From: Methylococcus sp. EFPC2
GTDB taxonomy: Bacteria > Pseudomonadota > Gammaproteobacteria > Methylococcales > Methylococcaceae
Direction: 5' to 3'
Assembly (NCBI RefSeq): GCF_016925495.1
Contig: NZ_CP070491.1
Span: 558,001-622,000, forward strand
DNA: 64,000 nt
A program made the position numbers and the translations under genes. Under the pieces are notes generated by a model, which worked only from the letters and a program-made list of their open reading frames with translations, did no database searches and was not told the DNA's origin. Of this stretch, positions 33,392 to 42,000 are shown one piece after another. Numbering within the stretch: the stretch's first letter is position 1; every line of letters starts with the position of its first letter.

Positions 33392-36343
33392 CTGAAAGCC
33401 ACGATTCCATCATCGCCAGAGCCTCTTTCCAATCAGCCCCCGGAGGCCGGCGGGGCTCCTTTCCCTATCGTCGGCATAGGCGCTTCCGCCGGTGGTTTGG
33501 AAGCCTTGGAGCAATTCTTCCGCAACGCCACGAGCGATAGCGGCATGGCCTTCGTGCTGGTACAGCATCTGGACCCCAGTCACGCCAGCCTGCTCACTGA
33601 AATCCTGCAACGCACAACCACCATGCCGGTGATCGAGGCTGTGGATCAAGTTCCCGTGGAACCCAACTGCGTGTATGTCATACCGCCCAACCGCGACATG
33701 ACCATCTTCCACGGTACCCTGCAATTGAGCGTGCCGAACGAGCCGCACGGGCAGCGGATGCCGATAGACGTCTTCCTGCGCTCATTGGCGGACGACCGGC
33801 AGGAAAATGCCATAGGCATCATCCTGTCCGGCACCGGTACCGACGGCACGCGGGGCTTAGGCGCCATCCGCGACGTAGGCGGCATCACGCTGGTACAGGA
33901 GCCGTCCACCGCGAAATATGACGGCATGCCGTCCAGCGCGATTCAGGCGGGTAACGCGACCCACGTCCTGCCGGTCGAAAAAATGCGGCAAGCGCTTCTA
34001 CTGGACGCAAATCCTACCGGCAGCCGCCACACCCGAGTACGCATCGCCGCGAAGGCGGCAAGCGGAATAAACCGTATCCTGATGCATTTGCGCAGCACGA
34101 CCGGCCATGACTTTGCACTCTACAAGAAAAGCACCATTGCCCGTCGCATAGAGCGGCGCATGTCGGAGCACAATATCGAAGACACCGAGGTCTATGTCCG
34201 TTACCTCAAAGAGAACCCGGCCGAAGTCAACATCCTTTTCAAGGAACTGCTGATCAATGTCACCAGTTTCTTCCGCGACCCGGAAGCGTTCGCCGTGTTG
34301 CGTCAGGATATTCTGCCGCGACTGTGCAAGGACAAAAAGGACGGTTACCCGTTCCGCGTGTGGGTATCAGGCTGCGCCACCGGCGAGGAGGCTTATTCCA
34401 TCGCCATACTGTTGCGTGAAGTGATGGACGAGACGCATCAGGAACTTAAGGTGCAGATCTACAGCACCGATCTGGATGAAGACGCCATCGCCATTGCGCG
34501 CGCAGGCCTCTATCCCGCCACGATCGCCCAGGATGTCACGCCCGACCGGCTGCGCCACTTCTTCATCAAGGAAGACGGGGGATACAGGATAAAGAAGGAA
34601 ATTCGCGAGATGGTGGTGTTCGCCGTACAAAGTGCCATTAAAGACCCGCCCTTCACCAAACTCGATCTGCTCAGCTGCCGCAACCTGATGATCTATCTGG
34701 AACCGGAACTGCAGAACCGGCTGATCTCGCTATTTCACTACGCACTCAAGCCGAACGGCGTACTTTTCCTGTCTTCATCCGAGAGTATCGGTAACCATGT
34801 CGAATTGTTCTCAACGCTCGATCGCAAATGGAAGTTCTATTGCGCCATCCATCGCGCGGCCACACCCCGTACGATAATGTCCCCGCCTCTGACTTGGACC
34901 GCCGATAGTGGCAGGCAATCCTCCGAGGACGCCAGCATCAAGCCTGTGGAAACCAACTTTGCCGAGCTCACCCGCCGCGCGTTGGTGCAATGCTTTGCCC
35001 CCGCCTCGGTGATCACCGACCTCAAGGGCGAGATTCTCTATATCCACGGTGAAACCGGCAAATATCTGCGCCCGGCCCCCGGACAAGCCACGCTCAACGT
35101 GGTCGACATGGCGCGCGAGGGACTGGAGCTGGAATTGCGCGCCGCCATCCGCGCCGCGGCCAGCGAGGGCACGCCTACCTTGAACCGCGAACTGCAGGTC
35201 AAGACCAACGGCGGCTTCACGACGGTCGGCCTCAGCGTCCGGCCGCTGCCCAGCCAGGAAGGCGGCCAAAACCTGCTGCTGGCGAGCTTTCAGGACATCC
35301 CCACTCCCCCCGCAAAGCGAGGCCGCAAACGGACGCCGAAGCCGGCCGAACTTACTCGCATCGAAGAACTGGAGCGCGATCTCGCCTACCTGAAAGAAAG
35401 CCATCAGGCCACCGTCGAGGAGCAGCAGGCGGCCAACGAGGAACTCAAGTCCACCAATGAAGAAATGCAGTCCACCAACGAGGAGCTGCAATCGACCAAC
35501 GAAGAACTGGAAACATCCAAAGAGGAATTGCAGTCGGTCAACGAAGAGCTCATTACCGTCAATTCGGAGCTCCAGGCCAAAATCGAGCAGTTGGCCGGCA
35601 TGCAGAACGACATGAAGAATCTGCTCGACAATATCAATATCGGTATCGTGTTCCTCGACGAACAACTGGTGATTCGGCGATTCACCCGCGAGGCAACCAA
35701 TATCTTCCGGCTGGTCCCTTCGGATGTGGGCCGTCTATTGCTCGATATCAAGACCAATCTCGACGGGGAAGAATTGCTGACCAAGGCACAGTCCGTCCTG
35801 GAGTCGCTGGTGCCGTTTGAGCAGGAGATGCGCGTTCAGGACGGGGCCTGGTATCTCGTGCGAATTCAGCCCTATCGCACCCTGGAGAACGTGATCGAAG
35901 GTGTCGTGCTGACCTTCACCGACATCAGCAAGCGCATCGCGGCGGAAGCGGCCGTCCAAGTCGCGCGCGAACTGGCCGAGAGCATCGTCGACACCATACG
36001 CCAACCGCTGCTGGTGCTGGATAGCGATTTGCAGATTGTGTCCGCCAACCGTGCCTTCTACCAGTATTTTCAAGTTTTGCTCGCGGACACGGTAGGACGC
36101 AAAATTTACGACCTGGGTAACGGCCAGTGGAATATCCCGGTATTGCGAGAACTCTTGGAGATCGTGTTGCCACGCGACCAGGCCGTCGAAGGATATGTAG
36201 TACAGCATGACTTTCCAGTCATCGGTCGCCGCACGATAGTGTTGAATGCCCGCAGGATAGTCGGCAAGACAAGCGAACCGTCGTTGATCCTGTTGACGGC
36301 CGAAGAATTAGGCGATGAATCGACGGTAGAAAATAAGCCATGA
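33392..36343 (+). CDS. CheB-CheR-PAS hybrid chemosensory/signalling protein
   Basis: A 983-residue protein. Residues about 20-200 are a CheB methylesterase domain (FPIVGIGASAGGLEALEQFF), about 230-500 a CheR methyltransferase (VWVSGCATGEEAYSIAIL, FFRDPEAF), then a coiled coil built on EELQSTNEE heptads and two PAS domains. The first ATG-, GTG- or TTG-type start in frame (TTG 33497) would cut the CheB core, and the frame upstream has no stop back to 33380. A CTG at 33392, five bases after AAGGGG, is the best start. There is no CheB receiver domain. It is coupled by ATGA to the PAS gene at 36340. Confidence 0.85.
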   Translation: MKATIPSSPEPLSNQPPEAGGAPFPIVGIGASAGGLEALEQFFRNATSDSGMAFVLVQHLDPSHASLLTEILQRTTTMPVIEAVDQVPVEPNCVYVIPPNRDMTIFHGTLQLSVPNEPHGQRMPIDVFLRSLADDRQENAIGIILSGTGTDGTRGLGAIRDVGGITLVQEPSTAKYDGMPSSAIQAGNATHVLPVEKMRQALLLDANPTGSRHTRVRIAAKAASGINRILMHLRSTTGHDFALYKKSTIARRIERRMSEHNIEDTEVYVRYLKENPAEVNILFKELLINVTSFFRDPEAFAVLRQDILPRLCKDKKDGYPFRVWVSGCATGEEAYSIAILLREVMDETHQELKVQIYSTDLDEDAIAIARAGLYPATIAQDVTPDRLRHFFIKEDGGYRIKKEIREMVVFAVQSAIKDPPFTKLDLLSCRNLMIYLEPELQNRLISLFHYALKPNGVLFLSSSESIGNHVELFSTLDRKWKFYCAIHRAATPRTIMSPPLTWTADSGRQSSEDASIKPVETNFAELTRRALVQCFAPASVITDLKGEILYIHGETGKYLRPAPGQATLNVVDMAREGLELELRAAIRAAASEGTPTLNRELQVKTNGGFTTVGLSVRPLPSQEGGQNLLLASFQDIPTPPAKRGRKRTPKPAELTRIEELERDLAYLKESHQATVEEQQAANEELKSTNEEMQSTNEELQSTNEELETSKEELQSVNEELITVNSELQAKIEQLAGMQNDMKNLLDNINIGIVFLDEQLVIRRFTREATNIFRLVPSDVGRLLLDIKTNLDGEELLTKAQSVLESLVPFEQEMRVQDGAWYLVRIQPYRTLENVIEGVVLTFTDISKRIAAEAAVQVARELAESIVDTIRQPLLVLDSDLQIVSANRAFYQYFQVLLADTVGRKIYDLGNGQWNIPVLRELLEIVLPRDQAVEGYVVQHDFPVIGRRTIVLNARRIVGKTSEPSLILLTAEELGDESTVENKP

Positions 36344-36909
36344 AACGGAAAGGGGATAACATCGAGCGGCGCAGGTCGCTGAGAACGGAGGCCGAGGACA
36401 TGGTGGTCGGATTATCTCCGGAAATAACGGAGGCACATCCGGCGGATATACTGATACACGAACTGCTCGTGCATAAGGTTGAACTGGAAATTCAGAATGA
36501 AGAGTTGCGCAGAGCCCATACGGCCATGGAAGAAGCGCGTGATCGCTATGCGGACTTATACGAGTTTGCCCCGGTCAGCTACATCACCCTCAATCGGGAA
36601 GGCTTGATCAGCGAGATCAATCTAACCGGATCTGCATTGCTGGGTGTCGAGCGCACAAAACTCATCAACCGTCGCTTCTCTCAGTTTGTCGCTTCCGAAA
36701 ACAGAGACCTTTGGCATCGCCTGTCCATGAACATGATGGGCCACAGCAAAGTCGAGAAGCAAGGCTTCGCTCTGGAGATGTCGCGTGCCGATGGGACCAC
36801 GTTTTATGCCTATCTCGACTGCCTACGAAGGGAGCCCGCGGGTTCACCGCCGATGTTACGGGTCGCTCTGACCGATATCAGCAAGATCAGGTTGGTAGGG
36901 AAGGAATAG
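36340..36909 (+). CDS. Small single-PAS-domain protein
   Basis: A 189-residue protein: a basic N-terminus, a helix (LVHKVELEIQNEELRRAH) and one PAS domain (YADLYEFAPVSYITLNREGL, FALEMSRADGTTFYAYLDC, LRVALTDIS). The helix plus PAS closely parallels residues 50-190 of the GGDEF-EAL protein at 24020, so the two share a recently duplicated sensor module. It overlaps the CheB-CheR gene by four bases and has no output domain, so it may act as a partner or receiver for that protein. Confidence 0.8.
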   Translation: MKRKGDNIERRRSLRTEAEDMVVGLSPEITEAHPADILIHELLVHKVELEIQNEELRRAHTAMEEARDRYADLYEFAPVSYITLNREGLISEINLTGSALLGVERTKLINRRFSQFVASENRDLWHRLSMNMMGHSKVEKQGFALEMSRADGTTFYAYLDCLRREPAGSPPMLRVALTDISKIRLVGKE

Positions 36910-37217
36910 CGGGCACTCCGCCCTATCCGCGACTATCGATCCCGCGGCCGGAAAAAAGGGATTACCCTGTGGTTGTGGATACTGAAATAAGCAGTCCGGC
37001 GCCATGACATCCCTTTCCTAGAATGGCCATTATCCGGGTCGGATACAGGATGAACGCGGGCAGCCGTAGGCAAAGTCGCTGCCTACTTTGCTTCCGAAAC
37101 CGGGTTGGCGCCCTCGGGCTTTGCAAAAAATGGCGGCTCTCCAAACGGCTGATTCCCGAAGACGGCCATCTACCAGAAATCGGCCGATTATTTCAGGAAG
37201 CTGCCCTGCGAACTCGC

Positions 37218-37397
37218 TTACAACGAGATCGATAGCTGGTTGCCGCAGACCTCGGCCGTTTTGCCGGTCGTTGCCGCTATCTGAGACGCGCAACGACGGG
37301 CCTGTTCCGGATCGTTGAAGAAGCCAACCATCACACCGGCGGTTTCGTGGAAATAGCCTTGGGAGGAATGGATTAATTCAGCGATTAAATTGTTCAT
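37218..37397 (-). CDS. Unrecognised 59-residue protein
   Basis: A short reverse-strand gene with a very good ribosome binding site (CAGGAGAAATACC before ATG at 37395-37397). The product begins MNNLIAELIHSSQGYFHETA, continues GVMVGFFNDPEQARRCASQI and ends near QLSISL; two cysteines are present. The hydrophobic stretch GVMVGFF is too short for a membrane anchor. Codon use is normal for the host. I know no family for it. It stands alone between the PAS gene and the glucan phosphorylase remnant. Confidence 0.55.
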   Translation of the reverse strand: MNNLIAELIHSSQGYFHETAGVMVGFFNDPEQARRCASQIAATTGKTAEVCGNQLSISL

Positions 37398-37542
37398 GGT
37401 ATTTCTCCTGAAGTTCGTTTGGAATGGTCAAGTTTGCCTAACCGTCCCGTATACCTCCCACTAAATCTGCAGCAATGGAAGGTAGATCTGCATCTCTATA
37501 CTCGCTCGCTTTCTAGCGGTCTGTCCGATACCGCACTTAGCG

Positions 37543-37990
37543 GTGCTCCGCGCCGACATCCAGCGCATCTTTCAGGCCCGAGACTCCCTCAAGACACAGG
37601 TTAAGATTGCCTATCTGCCCAATTATGATTGGCCACTGGCGCAGCTGATGACCGCGGGCGTGGACGTTTGGCTCAATACCCCGCAGCCCACGCTCGATGC
37701 GTCCGGAACCAGCGGCAGAAGGCCGCCCTCAACGGCGTGCCCAGTCTCAGCATCCTCGACGGTTGGTGGATCGAAGGCTGCATCGAAGGGGTTACCGGCT
37801 GGGCCATCGCCGAGTTGCCTAGCATCGCCGATCTCGACGAAGACCGGTCGCCACGCGATGCGGTGGCGCTCTACGACAAGCTGGAGCAGGCGGTCGTGCC
37901 CATGTTCTACCGTGACCGCGATCGTTTCGTGTTTTACCGACTCCCTGCCCGCAATACCGCACCCGCCAAGGGCTGGGACTTTTTCACCAG
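37543..37990 (+). pseudogene. Alpha-glucan phosphorylase remnant, frameshifted
   Basis: Two frames together spell the C-terminal part of a GT35 alpha-glucan phosphorylase: [34 protein letters not shown] and DASGTSG in one, then [20 protein letters not shown] and [20 protein letters not shown] in the other. The shift is near 37712-37716, where one base is missing between G-T-S-G and the expected M-K-A-A-L-N-G. The 5' two thirds of the gene and the last residues are gone. It lies 1.5 kb before the glucan synthase gene; loss of glycogen breakdown capacity at this locus is inferred. Confidence 0.85.
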
Positions 37991-38144
37991 CCTGCTAATA
38001 CCCTTCTTAGTAGAAATAGCATCTTCGAAAAGCGATGTGATCAGCCAATTCAGCTTACGGGGGTTGCAGTGCCTTTGTCGCGCATTGAACCGAAACAGCA
38101 CTCAGCTATATCCATGGCGCTGCAATTACCGACGAACCATCCGC

Positions 38145-38167
38145 CTTATGTACGACACCGTACAGAC
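38145..38167 (-). promoter_or_regulatory. Dispersed 23-bp motif, reverse copy with perfect palindromic core
   Basis: On the reverse strand this matches the 15772 copy at 21 of 23 positions. Its core GTACG-ACAC-CGTAC (38150-38163) is a perfect 5-4-5 palindrome. It lies 56 bases upstream of the DUF3096 gene. Confidence 0.5.
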
Positions 38168-38222
38168 CAAACCCGATCTCGCCGCTAAGCTATGCCTGTC
38201 CTTAATTTAAGGGATATTCGCA

Positions 38223-38363
38223 ATGAATATCGCAATCGAACCCGTACTGTCGCTTGTGATAGGAATATTGATTTTACTGGTGCCCAGGTTTTTGAATTAC
38301 TTCGTGGCCGTCTATCTGATCGTCCGGGGAATTTTGGGGATAATGAGTCATGGCCTCACTTGA
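38223..38363 (+). CDS. DUF3096 small membrane protein
   Basis: A 46-residue protein (MNIAIEPVLSLVIGILILLV, then PRFLNYFVAVYLIVRGILGI) with two adjacent hydrophobic segments and the P-R-x-L-N-Y-x-V-A turn characteristic of DUF3096. AAGGGA lies eight bases upstream. These small inner-membrane proteins are common in stress loci of environmental bacteria; function unknown. It follows a copy of the dispersed palindromic motif and precedes the DUF3309 gene by 85 bases, probably in the same transcript. Confidence 0.75.
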   Translation: MNIAIEPVLSLVIGILILLVPRFLNYFVAVYLIVRGILGIMSHGLT

Positions 38364-38448
38364 TATGGCATATCCAAGCACAAGTACCAAGGTACGCGAT
38401 TGTTGGTGGGTATTTGGTTAACGTTATTTATCTAACAGGAGCACTGCC

Positions 38449-38607
38449 ATGTCACTTGGAACAATTTTACTCGTCGTTCTTGTCCTGATACTTCTAGGCG
38501 TAATTCCGGTCTGGCCTCATAGCCGGGGATGGGGTTATGGGCCCAGCGGAGGGCTCGGGCTGATACTGATCATCTTACTGGTACTGGTCTTATTGGGCAG
38601 ACTCTAG
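38449..38607 (+). CDS. DUF3309 small membrane protein
   Basis: A 52-residue protein with the DUF3309 signature: an N-terminal hydrophobic helix (TILLVVLVLILLGVIPVW), the loop PHSRGWGYGPSGGLG and a C-terminal hydrophobic helix ending LLGRL. The family is almost invariant in this pattern and is of unknown function. An ACAGGAG ribosome binding site precedes the ATG. With the DUF3096 protein it forms a mini-operon of two-helix membrane proteins. Confidence 0.85.
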   Translation: MSLGTILLVVLVLILLGVIPVWPHSRGWGYGPSGGLGLILIILLVLVLLGRL

Positions 38608-38741
38608 TAGGGAATCAATAGAGTTACCGTTAGCACGCATGAGCGCAAGCCTGCGCGAGTCATTTCATTCGAATATGAGGGCAGCCATACCTAAGCTCGG
38701 TTTGTAGTGGCCACGGTAAGCGGGAAGCTTTAGCTTTCCTA

Positions 38742-38927
38742 CGCTTAGCCCCAATGCCGTTAAGTTAAGCCCCTTCTCCCTCTGGGAGAAGGTTGGGATG
38801 AGGGCCTAAAGCACGAAATGCTTGCGATGACCCTATTGAAACAATTGGGCACTTCGCCCTCACCCTAGCCCTCTCCCAGTGGGAGAGGGGACTAAACCCC
38901 TTAACTTAACGGCATTGCGCTTAGCCC
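38742..38927. mobile_element. MITE-like inverted-repeat element
   Basis: AATGCCGTTAAGTTAAG (38753-38769) is perfectly complementary to 38900-38916. Inside lie two further hairpins made from CTTCTCCC-TCTG-GGGAGAAG-like and CTCTCCCAGTGGGAGAG-like arms. The 10-mer CGCTTAGCCC flanks the structure as a direct repeat (38742-38751 and 38918-38927), like a target duplication. It has no coding capacity. Nested terminal repeats and a flanking duplication fit a miniature non-autonomous element or a REP-type doublet. Confidence 0.6.
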
Positions 38928-39002
38928 TACCGGGATCGGAGCTTAAATGAGCAATCCCAACCGGCCGGCGGTCTTTTTTATTTGCGCTCGGAGTATCGGT
39001 CC

Positions 39003-42000
39003 ATGACAAAGCGGAGAGAGCATAGGCGACACGCTAGAGTCGACCATCCGGGCGGCGAGGAAGCCCCCATCCGCTTCGAATTGTTCAATACCGAGCGACT
39101 CGAAGAGCACGCGGTGAGTTTGGCAAAGGCGCAAAAAGTCAGTCGCCTTAAAAAGGGACGAAAACTCATCCCGAGGGTACGCGAGAATTGCCGCGTCTTG
39201 CTCGATGCCTATAACGCCGTCGCCCAGGCGGTGCGCGAGCAACACGCCATCACGCCTGCGGCGGAATGGCTACTGGATAATTTTCATGTGATCGAAGAAC
39301 AGGTCGGTGACATCCTCGTCGACTTGCCTGAAAGCTATTACCGGGAGCTGCCCAAGCTGTCGGTAGGCGTACTCGAAGGCTACCCCCGAGTCTACGGCAT
39401 CGCCTGGGCACTGGTCGCCCATACCGACAGTCGCTTTGCCCCGGAATTGCTGACGCTATTCGTGCGGGCCTATCAAACCGTCGATCCCCTTACCCTCGGT
39501 GAACTCTGGGCGATACCCAGTACGCTGCGCGTGTTGCTGGTCGAAAACCTGCGTCGCCTGGCGGTACGCATCATGCGTTCGCAAACCGGCCGTCGGCTGG
39601 CGGATGAGTTTGTCGACCAGGTCGAACAGGTCGCCGCTCAGCTCGATACGCCGGGTCTGGCTATTCCAGTGCCGGAAATACCCGCCGCCCCGCTGCGTCA
39701 GGCCTATGCGGTCCAGATTCTGCAACGCTTGCACGACCCGCATCCGGCCGCCGCGATCTCCCTCGATTTTTTGACTGACTGGCTGAATGAACAAGGCGTC
39801 GGCCTCGATGAAATCGTGCATCAGGAACATGCCGACCAGATCGCGGATAACTGGACGGTCCGCAACATCATCATCAGCATGCGCGCCATTTCCGCGTTCG
39901 AATGGCCTCAGTTCGTCGAGGATGTGAGTCTGGTGGACGAGTGCTTGCGCGCTCACGACGGCTATGCTGCGATGGACTTTCTGACCCGGGATCGTTACCG
40001 CCACGCGGTCGAGGATCTGGCCAAGCGCTCGCTGTATTCGGAAGTGGAGATCGCTCGACGGGTGATGACCAAGGTGCGGCAGGCCTGTGAACTATGCACC
40101 GCCGACGGACGACAGGAAGAACCGGGCTACTACTTGATCGGTGCCGGCCGCTACGCCTTCGAACGCGACGTCGACTTTCAACCGACGATGAAGCAACGGC
40201 TGTTGCGCGCCTATGTCTCCCGAGCGGGGCTAGCGTATGTGGGAACCCTCAGTCTGTTGACCCTGCTGTTGCTCGCACTGCCTTTGAATGCAGCCCTCGC
40301 GGCGGGGCTCAGCGGAGTTCCGCTGTTCCTGCTTACGCTGTTCGGCTTGTTTCCGGCATCGGATATCGTCGTCGGCCTGGCTAACCGGCTCATCATTGCG
40401 GGCCTGCCGCCCTTCCACCTGCCACGGCTCGATTTAAAGGGCGGCGTGCCGCAGACGCTGAGTACCTTCGTCGTCGTTCCGACGATGTTCGTCAGCGAGG
40501 CCGGGATCAAAGAACTGGTCGAGCAGATGGAGATCCGCTATCTGTCCAATCCAGGTGGTGAGGTGCGCTTTGCCCTGCTGTCCGATTGGGCGGACGCGGA
40601 CCAGGAAACGCTGCCGAACGACGACCGGCTGCTGAGTTTAGCCGCTAGCGCGGTGGCCGCGCTCAACGCCAAGTACGGAGAGCAACGATTCTTTCTGTTC
40701 CACCGCAAGCGTTTGTGGAATCCCAGCGAAGGCAAATGGATGGGGTGGGAGCGCAAGCGCGGCAAGCTGCACGAATTCAACCGTCTGCTGCGTGGCGCCG
40801 AAGATACATCTTTTCTACCGATAGGCGGCCAGCCGGCGGCCGCGCCGCCCGGCGTCTGTTATGTCATTACCCTCGATACCGACACCAAGTTGCCCATGGG
40901 CGTGGTATCTCATTTGGTGGGTGTGGCCGCCCATCCGCTGAACCAGCCGGTGTTCGACTCCGTATCCCAGTGTGTCGTCGATGGCTACGGCATCCTCCAG
41001 CCGCGTGTGACTCCGACCCTGCCGCAGCGGCGGGAGCGCTCGCTGTTTCACCAGATTTTTGCCGGCGCTTCCGGCATCGACGCCTATGCCGGCGAGGTAT
41101 CGGAACTTTATCAGGACCTGTTCGGACTCGGCACGTACAGCGGCAAGGGGCTGTATCACGTGGACAGCTTCGAAGCCGCGTTGGCCGGACGAGTGCCGGA
41201 GAACACCCAGCTCAGTCATGACTTGTTCGAGAGCCTGTTCGCACGTTGCGCGTTGGTGAGCGATATCGAATTCTTCGAGGAGTTTCCTTCCCACTCGGAG
41301 GTGGCGGCCTCGCGGGAGCACCGCTGGGTACGCGGCGACTGGCAGCTTTTACCCTGGATATTCGGGCCGCTCGGCAAGGGCATGCCTATGATAGGGCGCT
41401 GGAAGATGCTCGATAATTTGCGCCGGTCCCTCTCGGCCCCGGGAGCCTTCTTCGCTCTGGTCGCCGCCTGGGCCATCCCGAATGCCCCGCAGGCTATCCT
41501 GACCGGCTTCGTACTGACGGCACTGGCCTTTCCCGCGATCCTGGCGGCCATGAGCGGGTTCACCTCGTCCCGTCGCGGCATCTCGCTGCTCACCCATCTA
41601 CGGGCGGCGGGCGAGAATGTGCTGTGGGGAGTCGGCAACAGCCTGGTGGCGTTGGCCTTGCTCGCACAGCACGCCTGGCTGATGCTGGACGCCATCGCCC
41701 GCACTCTGGTGCGGATGTTCATAACGCGGCGCCAATTGCTGATGTGGGTTACCGCACACCAGGCGAAGACAGCGGCGAGCCACGCGCTGCGGAGCCTCGT
41801 CCGGCCTTTGGGCAGCTCGTCTACGATCGTCATCGTAACCGGCGCGGTGGTGCTGATCTTTAACCCTGCGGGTCTACCGTTGGCAGCCCCGTTCCTGCTG
41901 TTGTGGTGGTTGGCGCCGGTCGTGGCCCGCGCCTTGAGCCTGCCGCCCAGACTGGATCGGGCCGAATCCCTGCTGCCCGAGGATACGGTGCGCCTGCGTT

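Noticed and set aside
35400-35600. Reverse frame with repeated S/L-rich units opposite the EELQSTNEE heptads
   Set aside because: Its apparent repeats are the antisense image of the coiled-coil heptads in the CheB-CheR protein.
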